Source: UBA6265 sp964526965
Lineage (GTDB): Bacteria; Chloroflexota; Chloroflexia; Thermomicrobiales; UBA6265
Direction of reading: 5' to 3'
DNA: 18,717 nt
Assembly: GCA_964526965.1 (NCBI GenBank)
Contig: CAZGML010000041.1
Coordinates: forward strand, 1-18,717
Position numbers and translations under genes: made by a program. Shown piece after piece: positions 6,461-14,017 of this stretch. The notes beneath the pieces were generated by a model, which was not told the origin of the DNA, did no database searches, and was given only the letters and a program-made list of their open reading frames with translations. The first letter of the stretch is position 1. Every line of letters begins with the position of its first letter.

Positions 6461-7351
6461 TTACACGGCAAGGCCAAGGTGCACACGTTGCGGATCCTGC
6501 GGTCGATATGGTGAGTAGCTCAGGACCTCTTGCGGCACAGAGAATTCGGATAACTGAAAATATTGCTGCCATTCGTCCAGGGTTGAAGCGGCCGCCACCC
6601 GATCCAGCGTGGCGGCACCAATTTCGTTGACCTCGTCAAGATCAATTCCCCACACATCCCACAGAACCATCTCGTATCGGTTGAGCGCCGCGAGATCGTG
6701 AACCACGTTGTGCCACAGGTACGGTACACCTCTTAGCTCGGGAACCGTCAATTCAGGTGCTACTACAAACGAATCGGAATCAAGCGCGCCAGACCTTGTC
6801 TGCCGCCATGCATCAAGGCCGGGCAGAAATCGAGCGCGTGGCACATCCAGTGGATTAATGGGATCTCCCGAAGCAGGGCGAAAACCCACAGGGAGCTCTG
6901 CATCGACCAAGAGCCAGCGCTGCCTGGTTTCATCCCAAATCTCAGCAACAGTGTGATCAATCCACCAACCATCGGCAAAGTAGTTGGCGAACCCGACTCG
7001 GCTGCGAGCGGCGAAACCGTGATGTCGGGCAAGAGACACAAAGAGCAGTGCCCAATCCCGGCAGCATCCGATCATTCGTTTCGCTGGCGGCCGAACCTGG
7101 CCCGATTCAATCGGGTCCAGTTCTTCAATTCTGCTCAACATCGCATCCGTGTACCGGAGATCGATTTCCACGATGCGATCCGCGTCTATACCGTTCTCAT
7201 ACCAATCACCATGGGCTCGATAGTGGAAAATGAGTGGCTCGATAGTGGCTTTCATTTCGGGAATCGTCGGTTGAACTTCATCCCAAAGGGCCGCGAATCG
7301 ACCCGGTGCGCTGAACATAGATTGCTGCTTAAAAAATTCCAGTTCATTCAT
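6461..7351 (-). CDS. Transglutaminase-like protein
   Basis: The 296-residue protein contains a transglutaminase/papain-like core. The catalytic cysteine lies in IGCCRDWALLFV (C97, with C96 next to it), the histidine is H133 in WIDHTVAEIWD, and the aspartate is D150 in RWLLVDAE. No signal peptide or membrane segment is visible, so the protein is probably cytoplasmic and may act as a protease, amidase or transferase of unknown substrate. The start at 7351 is set by GAGGAGAG just upstream. The ATG lies inside the last codons of the MerR gene (8-base overlap, 7344-7351), so translation is probably coupled. A longer reading from 7477 runs well into the regulator and is unlikely. Residues after about 160 do not match anything I recognise. 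Confidence 0.82.
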   Translation of the reverse strand: MNELEFFKQQSMFSAPGRFAALWDEVQPTIPEMKATIEPLIFHYRAHGDWYENGIDADRIVEIDLRYTDAMLSRIEELDPIESGQVRPPAKRMIGCCRDWALLFVSLARHHGFAARSRVGFANYFADGWWIDHTVAEIWDETRQRWLLVDAELPVGFRPASGDPINPLDVPRARFLPGLDAWRQTRSGALDSDSFVVAPELTVPELRGVPYLWHNVVHDLAALNRYEMVLWDVWGIDLDEVNEIGAATLDRVAAASTLDEWQQYFQLSEFSVPQEVLSYSPYRPQDPQRVHLGLAV

Positions 7352-8192
7352 GAGGCTCTCCTCTGGCATCGCGAATCGGAAACGCGATATCACAAATCGG
7401 ATCAACGTCTGCTGCGGTGTCGAACGGGCCCAGATATATCTCGCGCGGGGGTCCGGATAGTTCGTGGCCTTCCGCATCGATCCAGGACCGAATCGCGTGA
7501 TACACCTGCAAAATTTGCGGGAACGCTACCTGGCGCTTCAGCAGTCTTACGTAGGCGTGCATGTGCGCTGACTCGGTACGTGTGTCGTCATTACCAATAC
7601 CAGGGCCGGATATGGGCAGGCAGACCTCTACCGGACCGTCGCTATCCATCGTTACTATCCCGTGATAAATCACGGTCGCCGCTCCAATCGCGCCACCATA
7701 GTCCCTTGCTCGCTCGTACAACAGGTCATAAGAATTGCTAATAAACGAAGACAGGTTCGGACCGGTGACATGTCCGGATACGCAGACGTAGCTGGTTTCC
7801 GGCATTTCTCGTATTGCGACCTGATATAGATCTGTTGACTCCGGTTGAAGGGAAGGGTCAGCAAACACGTGGCTGCGAATAAATCGTAGCAACTCACGGC
7901 GGCGCTCAAACTCGTCTTCTGCGCGATTCCACCAGGCGTCCAACTGTAAGGAAGCGTCCTCCGGCGACGCGTCAAGCACCTCCGCAATGGTTGCCAACGG
8001 TACGTCAAGCCGCCTCAGGAGAGAGATTGTTCGCGCACGCTCGAGCTGGGATTCTTCATAATACCGATACCCGGTTTCCGAATCGACTCGCTCTGGCCGC
8101 AACAACCCCGAGTCATCGTAGAGGCGCAATGCCTTGGGAGAGAGTAACGAGCGTCTCGCAAACGCGCTAATGCTCATTTGTCGTTTGGACAT
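7344..8192 (-). CDS. MerR-family transcriptional regulator with GyrI-like effector domain
   Basis: The 282-residue protein has a MerR winged helix-turn-helix at about residues 6-75 (ISAFARRSLLSPKALRLYDD, then TGYRYYEESQLERA). A helical linker follows, and then a C-terminal domain (about 125-278) resembling the GyrI/BmrR effector-binding fold, with characteristic spacing around MPETSYVCVSG and IYLGPFD. Such proteins twist long-spacer promoters into activity on binding small, often hydrophobic or cationic, ligands. GAGGGTGAG lies before the ATG at 8192. The promoter at 8236-8266 has the form expected for self-control. The gene overlaps the transglutaminase gene, which is therefore the best candidate co-regulated target. 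Ligand unknown. Confidence 0.88.
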   Translation of the reverse strand: MSKRQMSISAFARRSLLSPKALRLYDDSGLLRPERVDSETGYRYYEESQLERARTISLLRRLDVPLATIAEVLDASPEDASLQLDAWWNRAEDEFERRRELLRFIRSHVFADPSLQPESTDLYQVAIREMPETSYVCVSGHVTGPNLSSFISNSYDLLYERARDYGGAIGAATVIYHGIVTMDSDGPVEVCLPISGPGIGNDDTRTESAHMHAYVRLLKRQVAFPQILQVYHAIRSWIDAEGHELSGPPREIYLGPFDTAADVDPICDIAFPIRDARGEPHE

Positions 8193-8235
8193 GTTTGCTC
8201 ACCCTCGTACGATCCGGACTATTCCCGCCAAAACC

Positions 8236-8266
8236 ATCTTGCAGTCTGCCCCTGGGGAAAGGTCAA
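8236..8266 (-). promoter_or_regulatory. MerR-type promoter/operator with 19-bp spacer
   Basis: Read on the minus strand, TTGACC (-35, 8266-8261) is followed by a 19-base spacer and CAAGAT (-10, 8241-8236). The spacer contains the dyad CCCC-A-GGGG in the form usual for MerR-family operators. The -35 box overlaps the stop codon of yifB (8263-8265). The predicted transcript would start near 8229, about 37 bases before the regulator's ATG. This long spacer normally needs a MerR protein to be active, which fits autoregulation of the regulator/transglutaminase pair. Confidence 0.72.
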
Positions 8267-9786
8267 GCCTCAACCTGCCGAGGGCGATACTGCAATGCCT
8301 CGGCAACATGCTGTGGTTGGATGTTCTCGCTGGCGGCGAGATCGGCGATGGTTCTGGCGAGCTTGAGTACACGATGATATGCACGAGCACTCAGGCTTAG
8401 CTGACGCACCGCGGTGCGGATGAGTTGTTCGCCCTTTTCATCGAGGCGGCCGAACTTCTGCACTTCCTTCGGCCCCATGTCTGCATTTGTCTGGAGACCA
8501 GAACCCGCATACCGTGCCGCCTGAATCTCCCGGGCGGCCTCCACGCGGCGGCGAATATCTTCAGAGGCCTCCCCTGCCCGACGGTCCGCCAGCTGCTCAT
8601 AATCGACACGCGGCACTTCCAGGTGGATATCGATGCGATCGAGCAGTGGGCCACTGATCTTTTTCTGGTACCGGTTGATTTGATGCTGGGAGCAGCGGCA
8701 TTCCCGCACCGGGTCTCCATAGAATCCACAGGGGCACGGGTTCATCGCTGCCACCAGAGCCACGCTGGCGGGGAACGCAATTGAGCCCGATGCGCGAGCG
8801 ATGGTGACTTCGTGATCCTCCAGCGGCTGGCGCAACACTTCCAGCGCCTGGACATTGAACTCCGGCAGCTCGTCGAGAAAGAGCACGCCCCGATGGGCGA
8901 GGCTGATTTCCCCCGGACGTGGAATCGTTCCACCGCCAACAAGGCCAACATGGCTGGTTGTGTGATGTGGAGAGCGAAAGGGACGCTGTCGAACGAGTGG
9001 AGCTTCTGGCGGCAACAGACCACGAATACTGTAAATACGTGTGGCTTCGAGTGATTCCTCCAGACTCATGGATGGCAAAATGCCTGGCATGCTCCGGGCA
9101 AGCAACGTTTTGCCTGAGCCGGGTGGCCCGCTCATAATCAAATTATGTGCGCCGGCTGCAGCCACCTCCATACCTCGCTTCACATGCTCCTGTCCCTTGA
9201 TATCCGCGAAGTCGACGATTCCCGAGTCATCAACAAAGGCAAACGCATCTGGGTCGCTCTGCATTTGCTGGATCAAGGCTTCGCCCTGTAAATGGGCCAC
9301 AAGCTCTGATAACGACGAAACGGGGTACACATCAACCCCTGCGATGAGGGAGGCCTCTGGAGCGTCTATAGCCGGCACAAACGCGCGCTTGAGGCCGCGC
9401 TCCGAAGCCATCGACATCATGCTGATGATGCCGGCGGTGTGGCGCAGGTCGCCATCCAGAGAGAGTTCGCCAACGATCAACGCGTCTTCAACGTCGGCGA
9501 GAATTTGCCCACTGGCTATGAGGATTCCGATCGCGATTGGCAAATCGTACGTCGGCCCGGCTTTACGAATATCAGCCGGTGCGAGATTGACGGTAATGCG
9601 ACCGGTCGGCATTTTGCCGCCGCTGTTTCGAATCGCCGACCGAACCCGCTCACGGCTCTCCTGAACTGCGGTATCCGGCAGGCCAACAATAACCACGCCA
9701 GGTTGACCGTCGCTGCGGTCGACTTCTACCTCAATGAGCACTCCATCCAGACCAACCACTGCACAACTGTTGACCTTTGTCAGCAC
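8263..9786 (-). CDS. comM: YifB/ComM family AAA+ protein (Mg-chelatase-like)
   Basis: This 507-residue protein matches the usual length and three-part layout of YifB/ComM. The N-terminal Lon/S5-like domain starts VNSCAVVGLDG. The AAA+ core has Walker A GPPGSGKT (about residues 220-227), Walker B LFLDE (about 302-306) and the cysteine cluster NPCPCGFYGDPVRECRC. The C-terminal helical Mg_chelatase_C domain completes it. ComM of Vibrio is a hexameric helicase that drives branch migration during natural transformation, so a role in DNA uptake or recombination is likely by family. GTG at 9786 (AAGAG 7 bases upstream) gives the family's usual start; a TTG at 9813 would add nine residues. It lies divergent from the DUF983 gene and upstream of the MerR gene, which has its own promoter. 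Confidence 0.93.
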   Translation of the reverse strand: MLTKVNSCAVVGLDGVLIEVEVDRSDGQPGVVIVGLPDTAVQESRERVRSAIRNSGGKMPTGRITVNLAPADIRKAGPTYDLPIAIGILIASGQILADVEDALIVGELSLDGDLRHTAGIISMMSMASERGLKRAFVPAIDAPEASLIAGVDVYPVSSLSELVAHLQGEALIQQMQSDPDAFAFVDDSGIVDFADIKGQEHVKRGMEVAAAGAHNLIMSGPPGSGKTLLARSMPGILPSMSLEESLEATRIYSIRGLLPPEAPLVRQRPFRSPHHTTSHVGLVGGGTIPRPGEISLAHRGVLFLDELPEFNVQALEVLRQPLEDHEVTIARASGSIAFPASVALVAAMNPCPCGFYGDPVRECRCSQHQINRYQKKISGPLLDRIDIHLEVPRVDYEQLADRRAGEASEDIRRRVEAAREIQAARYAGSGLQTNADMGPKEVQKFGRLDEKGEQLIRTAVRQLSLSARAYHRVLKLARTIADLAASENIQPQHVAEALQYRPRQVEA

Positions 9787-9863
9787 GCGCAAACTCTTTT
9801 CTATGGAGCCCAAACACGATTACTGCGTTCGGGCAGCTTTCGTTTGTCTAATCCTTGTGAACT

Positions 9864-9884
9864 GTTGCATTATACCAGTGCAAC
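9864..9884 (-). promoter_or_regulatory. Extended -10 promoter for yifB inside an inverted repeat
   Basis: On the minus strand, TGGTATAAT (9877-9869) is a perfect extended -10 element, about 83 bases before the GTG start. The perfect inverted repeat GTTGCA/TGCAAC (9864-9869, 9879-9884; 9-base spacer) brackets it, so it could also be an operator. No good -35 box is present, as is usual for extended -10 promoters. Confidence 0.55.
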
Positions 9885-9932
9885 TGCGCGCATCGAAAGC
9901 GTGTAGGCTGCATTACGTAATCAGGAGACTTC

Positions 9933-10358
9933 ATGAACCGCCCTTTCCCAAAAACACCGAATCAAAGCTCAAACGGCCTGGCCCGCGCTGGTACGGGTTT
10001 ACCCCGAGCACTCACAAGGCGGTGCCCGTTGTGCGGTAGTGGAGGCATATTCGAAAACTGGTTTTCGCTCAAGAAGCAGTGCCCCGGATGCGGCTCTCTT
10101 TTTGAGCCAGAAGATGGTTACATGCTGGGCTCGTACGTTGTAAACCTCGGTATCACTGCACTGGCTGCCGTGCTACTGGCGGTCTTCTTCGTATTTGGCA
10201 CTGACATGTCCGTCACTACCATTCAAATCGTCGCAGTCGTCATTATCATCGGATTGCCATTACTTCTATACGGGACCTCCCAACTGATTTGGATTTGTAT
10301 CGACCTGCTCTTCAACGATTCCTCGAAATTCGATCCTGCTCGCACGCGGCATAGTTAG
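9933..10358 (+). CDS. DUF983 zinc-ribbon membrane protein
   Basis: The 141-residue protein has the DUF983 pattern. Its N-terminal zinc ribbon is C31-P-L-C34-G and C50-P-G-C53-G, followed by the acidic EPEDGY motif and two membrane helices (about 67-89 and 97-122). The family is widespread in bacteria and its function is not established. AGGAGA lies five bases before the ATG at 9933. The gene is divergent from yifB and about 90 bases upstream of hisG. A GC-rich imperfect hairpin follows it (10364-10386), so it may or may not be part of the his transcript. No partner function is evident. Confidence 0.85.
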   Translation: MNRPFPKTPNQSSNGLARAGTGLPRALTRRCPLCGSGGIFENWFSLKKQCPGCGSLFEPEDGYMLGSYVVNLGITALAAVLLAVFFVFGTDMSVTTIQIVAVVIIIGLPLLLYGTSQLIWICIDLLFNDSSKFDPARTRHS

Positions 10359-10449
10359 GTCGGCGGCGCTGCATAAGGCAGCGGCGTCCGGCCCGAACAT
10401 AAACTGTCCATTCGCGTGTTTAGATGCTTTTCGTTAGCAGGACAAAACC

Positions 10450-11343
10450 ATGACTTCAGCACGATCAATGATCAATGGCAGTGGACGCCTCAAGCTCGCG
10501 GTGCAACGATCCGGCCGCCTTACCGACAACACCATCGGGCTGCTGAAACAGATCGGGCTCAGTTTTGAGAGCTACGGCCAACGCCTTTTTAGCCAGGCCA
10601 GGAACTTCCCCCTCTCGATTCTGTACGCCCGGGACGATGATATCGCCGACTACGTCGAGCTTGAAACCGTCGACCTTGGAATCGTTGGCAGAAACCTGAT
10701 TCACGAACAAAACGCAGATGTTATCGAACTCTTCCCGCTCGGGTTCGGATGGTGCCAACTCGTAGTCGCTGTACCAAATGACTCCGGGATCAAGTCCCCG
10801 CAGGATCTGCTTCACTCCCGAATCGCCACCAGCTTCCCGGATTCCGCACGTCGGTATTTCGAGAGCATTGGCGGATCACCCGAGATCGTCAAAATCAGCG
10901 GCTCGGTGGAGGTTGCTCCTGCATTGGGCGTTGCCGATGCGATTGTGGAGCTCACCGCAACCGGATCATCTCTTCAACTCAACGACCTCAGCGCAATCCA
11001 TACGATAATGGAAAGTGAAGCGGTGTTGATCGCGAACCCGAAGTCGATGGATGATCCTGCAAAGCGCGATGCCATTGACAGGTTGCTGATGCGAATAAAG
11101 GCCGTGGATGCCGCAAGCAAGTTCAAATACATCATGATGAACGCCCCGGAAACCGCACTGAATGATATTCGGGCAGTACTCCCCGGGCTAAAGGCGCCAA
11201 CCGTTGTGCCGCTGGCGGATCCGGGATTCGTTGCAATTCACACAGCTATTCGGGAAGACGAATTTTGGGAGAAGATTGAACAGCTTCGCGCCGCCGGCGC
11301 AAGCGAGATTCTCGTCTCCGACCTTGACAAGTTGCTCCTTTAG
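10450..11343 (+). CDS. hisG: ATP phosphoribosyltransferase, long form (HisG)
   Basis: HisG catalyses the first step of histidine synthesis, condensing ATP with PRPP in the cytoplasm. The 297-residue length fits the long, self-regulated form. The two-lobed catalytic domain contains DLGIVGRN (about residues 75-82) and the PRPP-binding loop ADAIVELTATGSSL (162-175). The C-terminal part (about 215-297) is the ACT-like domain that binds histidine for feedback inhibition, so HisZ should not be required. AGGA lies seven bases before the ATG at 10450; the in-frame ATG at 10468 is a less likely start. It opens the his operon and is followed after 23 bases by hisC. No histidine-rich leader peptide was seen upstream. 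Confidence 0.94.
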   Translation: MTSARSMINGSGRLKLAVQRSGRLTDNTIGLLKQIGLSFESYGQRLFSQARNFPLSILYARDDDIADYVELETVDLGIVGRNLIHEQNADVIELFPLGFGWCQLVVAVPNDSGIKSPQDLLHSRIATSFPDSARRYFESIGGSPEIVKISGSVEVAPALGVADAIVELTATGSSLQLNDLSAIHTIMESEAVLIANPKSMDDPAKRDAIDRLLMRIKAVDAASKFKYIMMNAPETALNDIRAVLPGLKAPTVVPLADPGFVAIHTAIREDEFWEKIEQLRAAGASEILVSDLDKLLL

Positions 11344-11366
11344 TATCTTTGGAAAGGCCCGGTATC

Positions 11367-12464
11367 ATGTCCAAATCAATTACTGGTTATGTTCGCTCTC
11401 AGGTGTCACCAGCGGGTTCCTATCGCCTCGCCGCTCGTGAACACCATCCAGAAAACATCTACCTCAATCTGAACGAATCGCCCTACCCGCTTTCACCCAA
11501 GGCCCGGCAGGTAATACGGGAATTCAACGCGGGAAATCGATATCCGGATTTTAGCCAGGCCCCACTCCGCAAGCAGATTGGCGAATATGTTGGATTCCCG
11601 GCCGAGCGGATCGCTCTCGGAGCAGGCCTGGATGACGTTTTCTCGGTGCTGGCGACATTATTCATCGAACCCGGTAAAGAGGTCGTCATCTCCAACCCGA
11701 CGTTTGGGATTTACGCGAGTCTCTTCCCGCTGCATGGTGCCCGCATCGTCGACGTGCCGTTGAGCCCTGCTCCCGATTTCACCTTCAACCCGGATGGCGT
11801 GATCGCAGCAGTTAACGAGAACACCGCGTTCGTGATGATCTGTAACCCCAATAACCCAACGGGTAATTTGCTACCGATGGAGGATATCGAGAAAGTCGTG
11901 ACATCCGTTGATTGCCCGGTTGCGATCGACGAAGCCTATGCCGAGTTCGCCGGTGTTGATCACCTCGAACTTGCGCGCAAATACTCCAACGTAATCATCC
12001 TGCGCACGCTCAGCAAGTTTGCCGGGTTGGCGGGAATCCGGGTTGGCTACGCCATCTTCCCCGAAGATATGACCGATTATCTCCCGGCCGCAGTTCCGGC
12101 CTTCGCCAACATTTCGGCGCTGAGCGCGGAGATCGCAATCGCCAGCCTGAACGATCTGGACTACCTTGCCGCCAACCGCGATGAGCAGGTGAAGGAACGT
12201 GAGCGTGTCACGGCTGCGCTCAACAAGATTCCAAACATCACGGCGTATCCAAGTACCACGAACTTCGTGATGTTTGATGTGCCAGGAGACGACGCGACCT
12301 ATGCGCTGGATGCACTTAAGGAGCGCCGCATCTACGTGCGCCACTACCCCAGCCCAGATCTCGGCCTGGTCGGGCACCTGCGCGTGAGCATTGGACTGCC
12401 AGAAGAGAACACTGCATTCCTCTCCGCTATTGAGGAAGTCATCACGCAAGAGGTAGGCGTATGA
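11367..12464 (+). CDS. hisC: Histidinol-phosphate aminotransferase (HisC)
   Basis: This 365-residue class I/II PLP aminotransferase makes histidinol phosphate from imidazole-acetol phosphate. The PLP lysine is K217 in TLSKFAGLAGIRVGY. Other family marks are NLNESPYPL near the N-terminus, NPNNPTG, the PLP-contacting aspartate in VAIDEAYAEF, and an RVSIG motif near the C-terminus. The ATG at 11367 follows GGAAAGG at about 9 bases; a TTG at 11349 would overlap that ribosome site. The stop codon overlaps the hisB start as ATGA (12461-12464). Family members close to HisC can act on other substrates, but the operon settles the role here. Confidence 0.93.
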   Translation: MSKSITGYVRSQVSPAGSYRLAAREHHPENIYLNLNESPYPLSPKARQVIREFNAGNRYPDFSQAPLRKQIGEYVGFPAERIALGAGLDDVFSVLATLFIEPGKEVVISNPTFGIYASLFPLHGARIVDVPLSPAPDFTFNPDGVIAAVNENTAFVMICNPNNPTGNLLPMEDIEKVVTSVDCPVAIDEAYAEFAGVDHLELARKYSNVIILRTLSKFAGLAGIRVGYAIFPEDMTDYLPAAVPAFANISALSAEIAIASLNDLDYLAANRDEQVKERERVTAALNKIPNITAYPSTTNFVMFDVPGDDATYALDALKERRIYVRHYPSPDLGLVGHLRVSIGLPEENTAFLSAIEEVITQEVGV

Positions 12465-13018
12465 CCGGGCGAACTGCTTCCATCCGGCGCTCGACTGGCG
12501 AGACATCCATTGAGTTGACGCTCTCGCTCGTGCCGGGTGAAATCCAAATCGATACCGGAGTGCTCTTCCTGGATCACATGGTGCATGCGCTCTTCAAACA
12601 TGCGCGTTGGAACATCCAATTGAAAGCAACTGGTGACGCTGCCATGGATCCGCACCACACAGTTGAGGATGTCGGCATCGCAATCGGTCAGGCGCTTAAG
12701 CAGGCCCTTGGCGATCGCACCGGTATTGATCGCTACGGCACGGCGTATGCCCCGCTTGATGAAGCCCTCGCTCGTGTGGTGGTTGATGTATCCGGCCGAC
12801 CGTTCCTGGAGTTCGTCGCCGATATGCCCGAGCCAGTGATCGGGGTCGACTTTGCTGTGAGTCTGGTCGAAGAATTCTGGCGCTCGGTTGCGATGAATGC
12901 CGGGCTGACCATGCACATCGACCTCCTGCGCGCCCGCAACAGTCATCACGCCGCTGAAGCGATCTTCAAGGCAGCAGCGGTCGCGCTGCGGTCGGCTGTT
13001 CGCGTAACCGGACCAGAA
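12461..13018 (+). CDS. hisB: Imidazoleglycerol-phosphate dehydratase (HisB), 3' end missing in assembly gap
   Basis: The first 186 residues of a monofunctional HisB are present; the phosphatase domain found in enterobacterial HisB is absent at the N-terminus. Manganese-binding motifs of both halves are intact: D-P-H65-H66-T-V-E69-D and N-S-H162-H163-A-A-E166-A. FLDHMVHALFKHA (37-49) replaces the commoner HG with HA. The family usually ends about 10-15 residues after this point, so only the tail is lost in the N run. The start overlaps hisC by four bases (ATGA). The apparent continuous frame into the hisH remnant across the Ns is an assembly artefact, not a fusion. Confidence 0.93.
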
Positions 13019-13118
13019 NNNNNNNNNNNNNNNNNNNNNNNNNNNNNNNNNNNNNNNNNNNNNNNNNNNNNNNNNNNNNNNNNNNNNNNNNNNNNNNNNN
13101 NNNNNNNNNNNNNNNNNN
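13019..13118. other. Assembly gap of 100 N (placeholder length)
   Basis: Exactly 100 unknown bases separate the hisB body from the hisH tail. A HisH protein of about 200 residues has only about 50 present here, and HisB lacks about 10-15. The true gap is therefore probably near 450-500 bases, provided no extra gene is inside. The order hisB-hisH-hisA is normal, so the scaffold join itself looks right. Confidence 0.97.
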
Positions 13119-13273
13119 ATCCCGATGACGAAACAGATATTGCCGGCGTTACGAACTATGGAGATGCGATCACCAGCGTGGTGATTCGGGACAACGTCTG
13201 GGGCATGCAGTTCCACCCCGAGAAAAGCCAGCAGGCAGGTATCGACCTCATCGGGCGGTGGCTGCAAAGCTAG
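13119..13273 (+). CDS. hisH: Imidazole glycerol phosphate synthase glutaminase subunit (HisH), C-terminal remnant
   Basis: About 50 C-terminal residues of a class I glutamine amidotransferase remain, reading in frame from 13121. VWGMQFHPEKSQQAGIDLIG contains the catalytic histidine and glutamate of the Cys-His-Glu triad and the helix typical of HisH. The nucleophilic cysteine region lies in the assembly gap. HisH supplies ammonia to HisF. It sits directly upstream of hisA, as in many his operons. It is incomplete because of the gap and shows no sign of being a pseudogene. Confidence 0.88.
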
Positions 13274-13291
13274 ACCCTACGGAGCGAAACA

Positions 13292-14017
13292 ATGATCATT
13301 TATCCCGCAATCGACATTCGTGGCGGCAAGGCGGTTCGGCTGGTGGAGGGCGATTACGATCGCGAAACCGTCTTCGATGCCGATCCGCTTGATGCGGCCC
13401 TCCGCTGGCAATCCGAAGGCGCGGACTGGATCCACATTGTGGATCTGGATGGTGCCCGGGACGGAGTTCGCGCAAATGCGGATGCAATCGCTCGCATTCG
13501 CAAAGAAGTCAGCGTCCCAATCCAGCTTGGTGGTGGCCTGCGCTCCATGCGAGATCTCGATGAAGTTGCGAATCTCGGTATCGACCGAATGGTCATTGGC
13601 TCGGCAGCAGTTACCAATCCCGAACTGGTGAAAGATGCAGTGCAGGTGCACGGCGATCGCATTGCGGTGGGGCTGGATGCACGCAATGGCATGCTCGCGA
13701 CGCATGGCTGGCAGGAACAATCGACTGTCTCCGCCATTGACGCCGGCATTCGTTTTGCTGAATCAGGCGTGAATCACATCGTATTCACGGATATCGGGCG
13801 GGACGGCCGGCTGGAAGGACCGAATATCTCAGCCCTTGTGGACATGACACAATCGATTCCGGCAAGCGTGATCGCATCTGGCGGCGTAAGTTCGCTGGAT
13901 GATATCCGGGCGATTAAACGCACCCGTGCCACGGGCGTCATCGTAGGGGCAGCACTGTATCACAAGCGCATTGCGCTTGCGGACGCAATCCAAATCGGCA
14001 AAGGCGGCACCAAATGA
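13292..14017 (+). CDS. hisA: ProFAR isomerase (HisA)
   Basis: The 241-residue beta/alpha-barrel enzyme isomerises ProFAR to PRFAR in histidine synthesis. It has the expected catalytic pair D8 (YPAID) and D129 (VGLDAR). Its phosphate-binding loops are QLGGGLRS (about 78-85) and ASGGVSS near the C-terminus. A GGAG ribosome site precedes the ATG at 13292, 18 bases after hisH. Its stop overlaps hisF by four bases (ATGA, 14014-14017). It could in principle be a bifunctional PriA that also serves tryptophan synthesis, as in actinobacteria. Nothing here shows that. Confidence 0.94.
   Translation: MIIYPAIDIRGGKAVRLVEGDYDRETVFDADPLDAALRWQSEGADWIHIVDLDGARDGVRANADAIARIRKEVSVPIQLGGGLRSMRDLDEVANLGIDRMVIGSAAVTNPELVKDAVQVHGDRIAVGLDARNGMLATHGWQEQSTVSAIDAGIRFAESGVNHIVFTDIGRDGRLEGPNISALVDMTQSIPASVIASGGVSSLDDIRAIKRTRATGVIVGAALYHKRIALADAIQIGKGGTK

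Noticed and set aside
6953..7741. A 262-codon plus-strand open frame across the transglutaminase and MerR genes
   Set aside because: It is antisense to two genes with clear family motifs and has no ribosome site or recognisable domain.
9041..9664. A 207-codon plus-strand open frame inside yifB
   Set aside because: Antisense shadow of a well-conserved gene; the product is Ser/Ala/Arg/Pro-rich without domains.
10364..10386. GC-rich imperfect hairpin after the DUF983 gene as a terminator
   Set aside because: The core stem is only 6 bp (CGCTGC/GCAGCG) with mismatches around it and no T-tract, so I cannot tell it from chance in a GC-rich intergenic region.
11871..12506. A 211-codon minus-strand open frame in hisC
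   Set aside because: Antisense shadow of hisC with no supporting signals.
12461..13273. A single 270-residue HisB-HisH fusion protein
   Set aside because: The frame is open only because the 100 N happen to be a length that keeps it so; both parts match the ends of two separate normal his genes.
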